This document shows positions 24,131 through 34,696 of a DNA stretch of 64,000 nucleotides, in pieces. Origin of the DNA: Plectrocnemia conspersa. Lineage: Eukaryota > Arthropoda > Insecta > Trichoptera > Polycentropodidae. The translations under genes were made by a program, and so were the position numbers. The stretch is taken from assembly GCA_009617715.1 (NCBI GenBank), contig VTFK01000463.1:124001-188000 (forward strand), written 5' to 3'. The notes under the pieces were generated by a model. It saw only the letters and a program-made list of their open reading frames with translations. It ran no database searches and was not told the DNA's origin. How positions within the stretch are numbered: the stretch's first letter is position 1; each line of letters opens with the position of its first letter.

Positions 24131-24445
24131 CTGAAAATATTGTTTCTCTTTTGGTTGTCGCAGCAAATCCGTGCGGCAAAAGCACAATCAGTGATATTTA
24201 CAGTCGACTTCTTCGGTTTGCCAGTGTCGGAGGTGTCAACGAGACCTGGTTGCTCAAGATAACCGACAAATCCCTTAACTCCACCCTTTGCATGGGGCGT
24301 GAAGCGTCAGTAATTTGGCGTTTGCACCCCCGCGCACCCTTTGGCATTCGCAACCGGCGACCGCGCCATTTTGTAAATATGAAAACGCGCGGAAATTCTT
24401 GAGCGACTCGAGAATTTAATCATTTTATCCCACCGAACGTCTTAC
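24131..24445. promoter_or_regulatory. GC-richer island with a second GCGCCATTTT site
   Basis: CpG-containing, non-coding. It holds GCGCCATTTTGTAAATATG at 24363-24381 and GGGGCGTGAAGCGTCAG near 24296. A 113-codon open frame at 24061-24402 has no recognisable domain. The shared GCGCCATTTT with the 20.3 kb island suggests a common factor, possibly Pho/YY1. Confidence 0.3.
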
Positions 24446-25650
24446 GCCCCCATTCTTGTATAAATCTTACGTGTATATATAATATGTACATATACAATTT
24501 AATATATTTAAATACAATTTAAATTATACTAGCATAATATTAAAATATCGTTGCCATCGGAAAAATAATATTTTAGTGACTTTTCATACATTTTATTTAC
24601 TTTGTAATATAAATGGTATTAAATAATAACAATAAGCCTTTCCATCCAAATATTCATCGATTATGACCAAATCCTCAACTCCAGATGTCGAAAATCAACA
24701 CCAAACTTGAACAAATCCTTCACCGCGTTAAACTGTCGGTTGTAAACATTTTTCTTATCTGCGTTTTCTTGTCCTTCTTCGAAAGAAATGTTTTAATTTT
24801 TGGCAAAAACTTTCTTTTTTACTTCACCAATCTTTATAAATTAGAAGATTTGCTTATTGTTTTTTTAAACACCACGCATTCCTTGACCCAATGTTAATTA
24901 AATGCATTTATACAGTTAAAAAATCAATTGCTTGCTCTCAAGTAGTGTCTTGATTAGTGTAATTTTAAAAGCCAACATGATGTAATTAAGAACTAAATGT
25001 AACCGGTCGAGTATCACAAATTTACAAAAAAAAAATAGAAGCAGAAACACATATTTCAATGGTTCCAGTTCTCTAGAGAAATATATTATAAGTAGTTCTT
25101 AACCATTTTTTATTCAAAGATTGTTATTTATTATTGTGCTAAATTTTACTACAACTGATTAAAATTTTAAATTAAAACAGTTCCATGTATTTTATTTATT
25201 TAATCACGGGTTTATCGTTTTGAACTGAAAAAACGAGTGTTGTTAAATAAGGTAATGAAACTTAACTAAGGATATCTGTAATTGAAACTAGTGAAAATTT
25301 TTTAAGCGGTCAATCTAGTCGATTAAAATAGTTCGTCTAATTGTATTTAAAGATCTTCGAATAATAAATCAGAGGAACGTCTATAAAAAGGCGATTCTGA
25401 AGTAATTATTTGATTTTTGTTGCATGATTGAACAAATTTTTTTAATAATTTATGATGAAACAGCGTGATTGCAATACCGATATTACCGAAAGTGAATCCG
25501 GGCCCTAAGGAAAACAATGATTCCGGGCCTCATGACAAAATTACATTTTATTTATTTTTTAACATCGTTATATAATTTATTAAATAAATAATAATAGGTA
25601 CGAGTTAACTTTTTCTATGCTATAAATAAATATAAAAATTATCCACGGTT
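24446..25650. other. AT-rich spacer; short CCGGGCC repeat near 25.5 kb
   Basis: Mostly featureless. At 25495-25535 GAATCCGGGCCC and GATTCCGGGCC occur 30 bp apart. A similar CCCGGGGCCC cluster lies at 28575. This could be the end of an unrecognised DNA transposon. Confidence 0.35.
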
Positions 25651-25654
25651 GCGA

Positions 25655-25915
25655 CAAATTTTCTGACACCATATAAAAGGCGAAGTATTTTAATTAGGCA
25701 TTAAAAATTATTAAAAATATCAAATCATAATATTTACTTGATAATTATTCGTGTTTCTTTGCTGCTCAGTGTTGCCACATAGTAAATTTCCAGTTCAGGT
25801 CAAAAGCAATAAAATCTTGCCATCGCGGTGAAAACGCTCAAGCGTTTATATTAGGACTTTTTATAACAATATTACGAGTGAGAAGTTACCGATCGTTCCC
25901 ACTGCAACAGCACCG
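25655..25915 (-). repeat. Relative of the palindromic MITE, inverted orientation
   Basis: Read on the minus strand this matches 29850-30170: GTCGG.GC.G.TGCAGT.GGAACG, then AATATTGTTATAAAAAGTC, then ATTGCTTTTGACCTG.ACT, GGCAACACTGAGCAGCAAAG and TATGCCTAATTAAAATA. It keeps only one arm of the palindrome and has a different insert between blocks. Confidence 0.65.
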
Positions 25916-26815
25916 ACACATTTTAATATGCGTACGTTTTATTAGTTAAAAGCGATATCTCCATAGCTTAGAAGCATAAAATAATGCTTATTGTTATTTG
26001 TTATACTATAATATTTACATGAAGATTCATAGCTTAAATTTAATATATGTTACTTTAAGCATGAGTAGAAATAAATAAGTTTACGAGTGATGTTTAGAGA
26101 TAATTTGATCAATAAGATTTAGTTGGAATTGCAAAAAAATCTACAAGCCACAAATTTGTAGTAAACGTTGAAAGAAATAATAATATTCTATATATAGAAA
26201 CAATAATTGCCTGGGTATTCGAATTTTTGTGTTGCTAATCAATAAATATGGTGAACATACGAGTGGTATTCAGATTATTTTTTTGGCATTTTTTTTATTA
26301 CCAATTAATTAAAATAATAATAATAATAATGCCAATATCATCATTTAGCATATCAGTTTTTTTCTCGGTAATACTGGTATTAAAAATCCCGGTAGTATTG
26401 CAATCCTTAAATACTACCTTTTGCACCTCACTAGCAGAATAAAAGTGAAAATTTCAGAATAATATGCCTTTAAGAAGTAAGTAGTATATACATATGTATA
26501 TCTATACTATTCATTCAAAAGCATTCTTTGGAATATTGAGATTATTTTAAATACATGTCAAACGATAAAAAATATTTTTTTGGTTAATTCTAAAACAATT
26601 TTCGATTACTACTTATTTTATTGTATATTCATATTTCAATAAATGCTTAATTTTCTTTAATTTATTACTAACAAAAAAATACAATATTAGTACGTGTATT
26701 TTTTTGAGTTTTTATAATCAGTAGGTCAAAATACAAACGTAAAAGATTACATTTTACTATAATTATAACTCCATACCATAGCTCATTATGACCTGAACAA
26801 TATTCTCACCATAGC
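25916..26815. other. AT-rich spacer
   Basis: No gene. An (AAT)6-type run lies at about 26311-26330. Confidence 0.5.
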
Positions 26816-27187
26816 AGCAATTTAAGATTTCCACCTCTACCAAACTGACTGTAACTCACCTTTAAACGACTTTCAAGACATTAATTCAGATTCCAGCCTC
26901 GTTTTGGCATACGACCCACAGACGAAAGTCTGTTTCTCTTCGTCACCTCGCTCATAAGGTGGCGGCATCGTGCGGCGCGCTGCAGAAGCACACAGGCTGG
27001 CAGGAAGGGAGCGAGGAGCCCACTAACCCGTGAACTAAAGTTTTCCTCACGGTTAACTGGTCCACGAAATTCGGGTTTTCAGGCATGGAACGTTTCAGCG
27101 GCCCCGCTGGTCTCCGGACCGGTTTACATTTGGTTGGATGGACGATGAATGCTCTCTCATGCAGCTGCTCTTCGTTGGAATCAGACC

Positions 27188-27225
27188 TATATAAGGCAAG
27201 AGGATATCACTTGCCTGGGTCAGTT
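27188..27225 (+). promoter_or_regulatory. Candidate core promoter: TATA box plus initiator
   Basis: TATATAAG at 27188-27195 is followed by GTCAGTTC with the initiator-like TCAGTT at 27220-27225. With A at 27222 as +1 the TATA box starts at -34, slightly longer than the usual insect spacing of about -31. Order and orientation are right for plus-strand transcription. Confidence 0.4.
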
Positions 27226-27447
27226 CTGGTCTGATCATGGACAGTGTCGCGTCTTCGAAGGTCAAACTGCATAAGACTGAATCAATTCACTGAGTCGTTA
27301 GACTCGCTCCACTGAGCATCGTAGTGATAATAGTGCTGTTTCAAGTGTGCGAAGATGGATCTAATATACGTCCAACAATCATCAGTGATTTTTCAAGTTC
27401 ATCAGCCTCATTAATACGGATCTGATTGATGTTAATTTGTGACGAAG
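27222..27447 (+). other. Possible untranslated first exon
   Basis: From the initiator-like site to CGAAG|GTATCT, a good donor at 27447/27448. The sequence between looks like an insect 5' leader (AAACTGCATAAGACTGAATC; GTGCTGTTTCAAGTGTGCG) and has an ATG at 27355 that opens only a short frame. If used, the remaining exons would lie beyond the window and the downstream desert would be a giant first intron. It could instead be a lncRNA or not transcribed. Confidence 0.25.
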
Positions 27448-27770
27448 GTATCTATGCAAATGCTCAAGACGTTCTCGCTGATTAAGACTCGTGGTGTTTA
27501 CAGTGACTTTGAAGATTATCCGGCGAACGGGCAACGTAAATACGGCTACGTTACTAGCGCCAAGGCCTTTATATATGTGCACCATAAATCCGGTCTCTGT
27601 TACTTCCGGTGCAGCGCACGCGTGACACCTAGCGGCGGATAAGGAAACCGTATCTGAATCCCGGACTGAATCGTTTCACCAATTATGCACTGAGTTATAT
27701 GTACCACCCCTGAATATTTTAAGTCCAGCCCTGTCTGCGGAATACACCGCAGAGGTTTGCATTACTATAA

Positions 27771-29154
27771 GGTAGGATAACATTAATAATGAAATTTATT
27801 TGAAAATTATTTTTGTTGTAACTATAGCAATAATTTTTTTACATAACTGATGAACTTAATTTATTATTAAGTGGTGTAGTTTGGTTATTACTACAAACTA
27901 GAACCGACTATATTAATGTTTAAGTTTGTGTCTGGTATAGAGTAATCAATTGCTTAGTATGTGCAAACTTTCGAGTTCAAATCCCGTGGAGACTAAAATA
28001 ATAAAATACGGATGTATGTGACACAGATAGATAGATATCATATTTAAGTGAAATTTGATCGATACAGCATACTCTTAAGTATTTCATTTACGATTGTAAT
28101 ATACATATAATTTTTTTAGTATATCATATTTAATTATTTTTAATAAAATCTGCGTTTAGAGAATCACTGTGTTAATACATATTATTATATATAGAGTATA
28201 TTGTAGCGATTAAGACAATACTATTTTCAATTATTTTTGAAATATAATGCCAGATAAAATTAAACCATCTGCATCTTCAAATCTGATATATTTTATTTAT
28301 TGATGCTCTGTATGAAAACCTCATTATGCATAATTTTTAATTATTATTTAAATCCAGGTTGCTAGAGACATCTGTCGATTTGATTAAACTGTATATTAAT
28401 GTTATTGAATTTTAAAAAAAATTCTGGATACTTACCGATTTTTTTCATTGTAACGTACTTGTTTTATGTATTATAAAAAATATTTTTATCAATATAATAA
28501 ATAATATAATGCTATTGTAATTAGCATTTAGCTCCCCCACACATCCAGGCCTGCTGAAAGGGGGAGGGACTATTTCCCGGGGCCCGTTCTCCTTGAGAAT
28601 ATTTGTATAAAAAAATGAAAATGACATGAAATAATGAATATAAACTAAGCTACAGTTGTTTGAGATGTATGTACTGATGTATTTCAGGTAAAAGTTCTTT
28701 AAGCTCTTTTTATACATACAATAAATTAAAGAAGCGGAACATTGCCTTCAAAAACACCCATTTTCTAGGCAGTACTTTCACAATAAACATTATTATTCAA
28801 AGGAACAGATTATAGTTTTTTGACGCGGTTCCGATTGTGTTAAAATTTGTTTGCAAATTATTGTTGACTTCATGGCTTTTTGATCGTTAAAAAATATTAG
28901 GAAATATTCAAAGAATGTAAATTAGTAGCAGTAAATATAGGTATTTGATCTGAATTTTCAAATCGAATACCTAAAGAAATCTACAATAGAATCAGCTAAA
29001 TAAATTTAATGTTTTTATAGATTGTATTATTAGTAATTTAACAACTGGATTTAATGCAGCAAAATAAATAAATAATACATTCAGTTTCACGTGGTTATTT
29101 ATAAAAGAAAATTTAGAAACAATAGTCTCGAATCTATCCAGAAAATATTATTTA
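27771..29154. other. AT-rich spacer
   Basis: Contains a tRNA-like stretch (27930-27993) and a short GC patch at 28540-28600 (AAAGGGGGAGGGACTATTTC, CCCGGGGCCC). No gene recognised. Confidence 0.45.
27930..27993 (+). repeat. tRNA-like, probably SINE-derived remnant
   Basis: The ends GTCT and AGAC can pair. GAGTTCAAATCCC fits the polymerase III B box (10 of 11 positions), and TGGTATAGAG is a weak A box. At 64 nt, with a mismatched T stem, it is not a functional tRNA. Confidence 0.3.
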
Positions 29155-29525
29155 CAATATGTCATATCAGTAAAATCATATTGAAATACATTTTCACTAG
29201 TAGATATATATTTTTAACAGTGAAAATATAAATTATCTGGCAGCTGCTTTAAACTTGTATATATATAGTGATATATATATTTACATACTTATCATTATTT
29301 ATTTACATCTGATGTATAAATGTTACAGTGAATGTGAATTTTTTGGTAAAGTTATATTTTCATTAGTAAAGTCCAAATACATTTTCACCATTAGATATAT
29401 GTTTCTAATAGCGAAAATATAATTTAATTGATAGGCGCTAATATGCTGCTCTAAAATGTATTTGAAGCTCAATTAGACAGTTGCGAAACGTCCATTTACC
29501 GTTTAAACCCAAACCTAACATAATA
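29155..29525. repeat. Third copy of the GTTGCGAAACGTCC MITE-like family
   Basis: It matches the 5.9-6.5 kb units: ATACATTTTCACTAGTAGAT, GTGAAAATATA, ATATGCTGCTCTAAAATGTA, then CAGTTGCGAAACGTCCATTT at about 29478-29497 and GTTTAAACCCAAACCTAA. Only the left terminal arm is present. Confidence 0.65.
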
Positions 29526-29734
29526 ATAGTTCTCAAAGTAATTATAGTATTTTATTAGGTCAAGTCTAAAATACAAACTAAGGCAACAGAAAAATAAGCG
29601 AAAGAATAAGTACAGACAGACATCGCATCTCACATATTGCTTCATAGTTTGTCTGCATTTCGATATTACACTATGATTTAAAAATATGATAGCTATCCTT
29701 ACCAATATAAGTATGGACTTCTAATATAAGAAGG

Positions 29735-30170
29735 CGGATCAAAGTATTTTCAAACCGAATTTTGGTCAATAGGAGAGCGCAAAAACAATTATCACTTCTC
29801 AGAAAGTATAAATTCTCGTCAAAAAAAATAAAATCGTGTCGGCGCCGCTGCAGTAGGAACGCTCGTTAACGAGCGTTCCCACTGCGACGGCGACGGCACG
29901 ATTTTATTTCTTTTGACATGAATTTATGCTTTCTGAGAAGTGATAATTATTTTTGCGCTCTCCGTATGAGCAAAATTCGGTTTAGATATACTTTATTCGA
30001 TTCTAACTCTTAATATTGTTATAAAAAGTCATCACGATAGCACAATTATATTGCTTTTGACCTGGACTAGAAATTCACTATATGGCAACACTGAGCAGCA
30101 AAGAAGCAGCAGGTAAATTTGAATATTTTTTTATGCCTAATTAAAATATTTCGTATAAAATGTAGTTTTA
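29735..30170. mobile_element. Large palindromic MITE
   Basis: Inner arms 29773-29867 and 29868-29962 are reverse complements over 95 bp with 10 mismatches and no spacer; weaker similarity extends to about 29735 and 30000. The centre is GAACGCTCGTTAACGAGCGTTC. A downstream part (30010-30170) is shared with the inverted relative at 25.7 kb. It has no ORF and would form a very long hairpin. Confidence 0.75.
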
Positions 30171-31059
30171 GAAAATATGTTTCATTGGTGACTTGGGATG
30201 TATTATAATCTATGGATATAAATAGATTATGCTTGCATATGCTGATGCAAGCATTTGGGATGTATTTATATACATTTATATTTAGATTTCTAATTATGGT
30301 TGTCATCACCAGGTTGAAGATGAGTGTGGATAATGCATCCTCTTGTTTGACAACTGATTTTTTTTCAAACTCTTTTGTATTCTGTATATAAACTATCACT
30401 TCAGAGTTTTTTAGTATTTTCAGAACATGTAACATTTATATTCTTTGAGCGCTATTATTTATAATATGCAATAGTAATTTACAGAAAATTTTTCTTGTAT
30501 ATTGGTTTAGCTTGAGATAGCTATAAAATATAACATATGTCATCCTTAACTAAAAACAACAATATATGAAAAACTTTTATGTTTTTTCCCCTCTATATAT
30601 ACTATAACGAATAGCTATTTATTATTATCTGTGAAAGCCTTGCATAATAATAATGCAAATTCGCTTTTAAATACAATGGCAAAATAATGCAAATTCTTCG
30701 ACGTTCATTTGGAAAACGCTGGTCTGTGAAAATAGTTACCGAGAACGAGACAATTGTATCCGCCAAGATTTAACATGACAGAACAATGAAGGAGGAACCC
30801 TTTGTGCTGCAAGAAAAGGGACTTAAATAATATTGAATCTGCGGATTCTCTCGGCATTGTTTCAAGATTTTGCAGGAAATTAGATTTAAATCGCTTACAT
30901 ACTGCTGCAGAGAGCGAGTGAAATTTTGACTGGATGGATTAATTATAAAATAAAATAAAAACGTCGCGGTCTGGTCTAGTAGGGGGTGCACCTGTTTTAA
31001 TTTCGCTAAACTCTTATGAATATATATCTTATATATAATATATACTCGGTGCTCTGTGT
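30171..31059. other. AT-rich spacer
   Basis: Minus-strand frame 30067-30435 spans it but has no domain. Short direct repeat TGCTTGCATATGCTGATGCA lies around 30230-30250. Composition rises from about 30690. Confidence 0.4.
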
Positions 31060-31300
31060 AGCATAAATGAGAACACTGGTGCGACGCTCGAAGGGGCAGA
31101 TGGAGGAAAAACGAGCTAAAAAATGTATGGTGAAAAAAGAGGAGATGCAGAAAACAGAAATGGCGAGATTATCAGTCTGCCCTATCCTACGGGAAGACAA
31201 GCCGGCGGGAGATTTGGGGTTGGAGATGTCGGTGGGGTGGTCCGACGGGTGGAGAGATTTCGACAGTGGCGACAGGAAGTCGAAGTAATATTAAACTACA
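31060..31300. promoter_or_regulatory. Purine-rich island
   Basis: Strongly purine-biased on + (GGGGCAGATGGAGG, AAAAAAGAGGAGATGCAG, GGTTGGAGATGTCGGTGGGG). Two overlapping open frames (31067-31288, 31123-31443) reflect the bias and show no domain. Possibly a regulatory tract. Confidence 0.25.
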
Positions 31301-32287
31301 ATTTAAGAAAGTTCTGCGCCGTACTACTACTACCTAGGTCGACAACGTTGCAAAAGTTTTTACAATTGAATTTATTACGCGATTGGTGGTGGTATAAAAA
31401 GCAATTTGGACAGAATTTATTCGAATCCAGACAAAACCTGTAAGGGGACCGGAAAGTAATAACTTTTTATTTTGCACAGCAACACATATTTATTAATAAT
31501 CATTTTAATGTATACTCTTTATGGATTTGATTTACAAATGTATTTTTTCTAAACAAATATCAATTTATATTTAAATGAATATTAAACTAAAGCAAAAAAA
31601 TGACCTAAACTAAGAAAACAGTGACTATTTTTAGTATATAATTTCACTCAAAAAGTTTTTTTATACAAATAACTAGTTAATGTTGTCTTGATTTATTATT
31701 AAAAAAAATATCATTTGCGATATACTTTTTTTAGAATTATTTACATATGCCAACAGATCTAGTAGTGTTTTAAATGATCTAATTGTGGCATTGCGACATA
31801 AAATTGACTGAATGAATGAGTGAAGCATTTATTTCTTAAAACATTTCTTATCATAATAAGTGATTGTTTTTGTGGCTTATTTATTGTCATAGCAATACCA
31901 ATGTGAAATGTAAAATGAAGCCACACATGTATGAGAAATGGTAATAAATAATAAAAATAAAGTGCTTATTTGTATCAATACAAATTAATTAAATATGTAA
32001 TTATTTATTATATTTTTTGCTTAATGAAAATGCCTTAATAAAGATAAATTTGTAAAAATATTTACTAATATTCGTACAAATTTAATTTTTACAAAATAAG
32101 TATCTATGAAATATCTCATTCTCTAAAAAAGCATTTTTTTTTTGAAAAAAAACCCTAAATACACTAAAAAGAGTTTGTTAGAAGTTTTTTATTATATATA
32201 AGTGAAATTTTTGGCATGTCTCAGCTCAATTAATTTTATAAAAATTTGATTTTCAGTCCGTAATGAAGTGATTGTTTGTTCGTATGT
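31301..32287. other. AT-rich spacer
   Basis: Nothing recognised beyond AT-rich sequence. Confidence 0.5.
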
Positions 32288-32650
32288 TTAAATGTTTTAC
32301 ACTCACTGCATTGTGCCTATACCGCTTCATAAAAAAGGATGGGTCCGTACAAGATGTCCGAAAATAAACATGCTTTCTTTCAGAAGTCAGAATTATTTGT
32401 ATGCCAAAAAAATGTTAACGGTTATCTCAACTACTCTAATCGGCCTTCTCTTTGCTTTGGTAATGTGAGAACTACACTATTAATCAGATAAGAATGGATG
32501 TATATATGTAAATAACTATCCATTATAACAAGTAATCATCCAATAGTTTTTTATCTTCAACGATCACCAAGTTCTCTATTATTATAATTACATATTATAT
32601 ATTACAATTTTTTATGAGAATTCTTGAAAAAATATATTTCAAAAATATGT
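32288..32650. repeat. Dispersed repeat, uninterrupted copy
   Basis: It shares three ordered blocks with 17821-19022 and lacks the LINE found there. It gives the approximate pre-insertion layout. No ORF or obvious terminal repeats were found, so its class is unknown. Confidence 0.6.
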
Positions 32651-32689
32651 GACTCAAAACGGATCTCAAATTCTCTCGCGAATCATACG

Positions 32690-33190
32690 AAATCTTTTTT
32701 CGGGCCATATATAATATATTTTACTCATTTACTTGTGGCCATTATAGTCTTCTCTCGGTCCGATTGTTTTACATTAACTCAAATTTTTAATCTGATTTTC
32801 TCCGTAAGTATATTGAATGTCGCTTTAGACCTTTCTTGTAATTTATTTTTGATTTATTTCTAAAATATTATCGTAAAAAATAGTTATTATTATACGTAGG
32901 CGAATCGGATATGGCAAGTAGGTACGTTTTTGGTCCTCACAATGCATATTCCGTTGGCGATATTTTCTGCGCCGCTGGCGCCACCCAGCGATCTATTAGA
33001 AAAGTTCATCCGAGCGTGTTGGGCCCACGTGGAGCGCCAGGAACCTTTTTGTATTATTGCAGCCAGCGACCGCCGGTTATAAATTCCCGCTACCAATCTT
33101 GGAATGCCCAGATTTTACCTTGATTTATCTGAGCCGAGCCCGAATTCCACGATTTGCGGCTAAAGTCGGCGCGGTCGATATTCTTGTGCA
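32690..33190. promoter_or_regulatory. GC-richer non-coding island
   Basis: Core 32905-33180 contains CGCCGCTGGCGCCACCCAGC, GTTGGGCCCACGTGGAGCGC (an E-box CACGTG) and CAGCGACCGCCGG. Frames on both strands lack domains. Confidence 0.25.
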
Positions 33191-33617
33191 AAAATGTTAT
33201 CTCTAATGCGGAATAGAAAAGCTTTTGCACTAACATATACATATATGTATATTTAAAAAATAAGAAATTGGTTATAAATATAATATATTTTTTTTCTTTC
33301 CTTGTCCTTCATTATTTAAAAAGGATCGTGACTCTCAATTACTTGACTGGATATCATGACGATTTTCTCCAACAAAAAACATTACTTGATAATTTATTTA
33401 TTTTTAATATTATTAGAGACAGATATAATAAATATAGAATAACTTATGTCTAGTAAAAACTGCTTTTTAATTACATAAATCCACAGTTAGTTATTCTTTT
33501 AAGTATACTGTCTATATTTAGCTGTAAGAAAATTTGTTAAAACTTCTTATTGACAATGTTATCATTATTTTTTTTAATCCTTCCGATACTTCTGTTAGTC
33601 AGTAGCTTATATTAGAG
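33191..33617. other. AT-rich spacer
   Basis: Nothing recognised until the hAT-like terminus at 33618. Confidence 0.45.
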
Positions 33618-34205
33618 CAGAGGTTGACAATTTTTTTTTGTAAAGAGCCAGATCGTTACTATTTTAGGTTTGGCTGGCCAAGAAACAAAATTAAAGTAAG
33701 CTTAAAAAACGTCTGTTCATCTAAATTTTCAAACGCAGTGTTAGTTTTATATATGGGTACTGTATACTTATGTTAAGATATTATCTGCAGAAGAGGCAAG
33801 TTTTCAAAGCCATTTAATATTCGGTTTTTTCGTTAAGAAAAATTTTAATCACTCCTCTTATTGCAAAAAAAATCTTAAGAAAAAACTATAGTTTGACTGA
33901 GCCATTGAACTGCTGTATGTAAGAACAAGTAAGAATATTCGACTTCCAGTTCTGATAAAAAAGAGTCATGAAACTGATGACAGTTAAGTTCACGAGAGCG
34001 AATAAAGTTCATCGCTGATACAATTGATTCTATAACATCCGATAAATTGAGATGTTTCCCACAAAGTATCTGCTTATGAATCATACAATGAATAATCAAT
34101 GGCATTTTCACAACTCTCATATTGTTTTTATGTAAGCCTTTATTCATTCTGCGTATATTTTTAACATTATCAAATGTGATACATTTTAATCGATATTATT
34201 TCAGA
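33618..34205 (-). mobile_element. Decayed hAT transposon, 3' half
   Basis: The element's 3' end starts with CAGAGGTTGACAATTTTTTT at 33618, closely resembling hAT terminal repeats (CAGAGGTT-type end, T-run, then GTAAAGAGCCAGA). The 8 bp before it, TATTAGAG, could be half of the target duplication. Transposase remnants follow inward on the minus strand. The other terminus was not found, so the element is truncated or too decayed. Confidence 0.6.
33800..34185 (-). pseudogene. hAT transposase fragment, GTF2IRD2/FAM200/ZBED type
   Basis: The minus strand from 34147 reads MIHKQILCGKHLNLSDVIES, IVSAMNFIRSRELN, HQFHDSFLSELEVEY and HTAVQWLS. This matches the CIIHQ..LC.K.LN......V.NFI+S..LNHRQF..FL.E.+.EY....+HT.VRWLS signature of domesticated and active hAT transposases of the GTF2IRD2, FAM200 and ZBED5 group. 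The frame breaks after 33875; KIFLNEKTEY reappears downstream, as expected in the intact protein. It is a pseudogene. Confidence 0.8.
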
Positions 34206-34564
34206 ATATACTTTGAACGATTTATTAAAAATATTTTAGTCTGTATTTCTTCCATTTAGACTATTCAAAAAAGTTTGTAACATAGCATTTAAGGTTTTTT
34301 AACCTTAAGGGTGTGGACTTCGCAGGCAAAAAGACGCCGGTGGAGCTGGTAATAATTTATTAGTTAAATTTACATATTGAAATAAACTATGATGGGCGAG
34401 ATTGTCATTCAACTCATTATTTTGTGCATTTTCAAAACATATTATATAAACTCATACTAAAATTAAAATCATTAGTTATACCGTTAATAATTTCAGTAGG
34501 TATAAATATCGCAGTTATTACGCAACAATTATTTAAAAATATTTCATAATTTGATATAAAATTT
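34206..34564. other. AT-rich spacer with a 20-bp palindrome
   Basis: TTAAGGTTTTTTAACCTTAA near 34289 is close to a perfect inverted repeat. Next to it, GTGTGGACTTCGCAGGC and AAGACGCCGGTGGAGC form a short GC patch. It may belong to the hAT element's 5' side, but this is not certain. Confidence 0.35.
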
Positions 34565-34696
34565 TTATATTATTATTATTTATTTATTTTATTAATTTAT
34601 TTTACATCTAACAAATTTAGTAAAGATATATAAAAATATATAAAAAATACATAACAGAAAGAAAAAATAAAAATATACAATAATAAAGTCTTAATA

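Larger units (their letters stand above)
26820..27770 (+). promoter_or_regulatory. Largest GC-richer island; candidate promoter region
   Basis: About 950 bp of CpG-containing, unique-looking sequence (GTGGCGGCATCGTGCGGCGC, GGTCTCCGGACCGG). It contains a TATA box, an initiator-like site and a donor-like site in the right order, listed separately. No conserved protein is encoded. It is the best candidate in the desert for a transcription start. Confidence 0.4.

Noticed and set aside
27930..27993. tRNA gene
   Set aside because: Only 64 nt, mismatched T stem and weak A box. Called a SINE-like remnant instead.
30067..30435. 122-codon minus-strand ORF
   Set aside because: The longest frame in an AT-rich stretch that overlaps the MITE tail; Ile/Asn/Lys-rich without domain, most likely chance.
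31123..31443. 106-codon ORF in a purine-rich island
   Set aside because: Composition-driven (Gly/Arg/Glu from purine bias) with an overlapping ORF in another frame. No domain.
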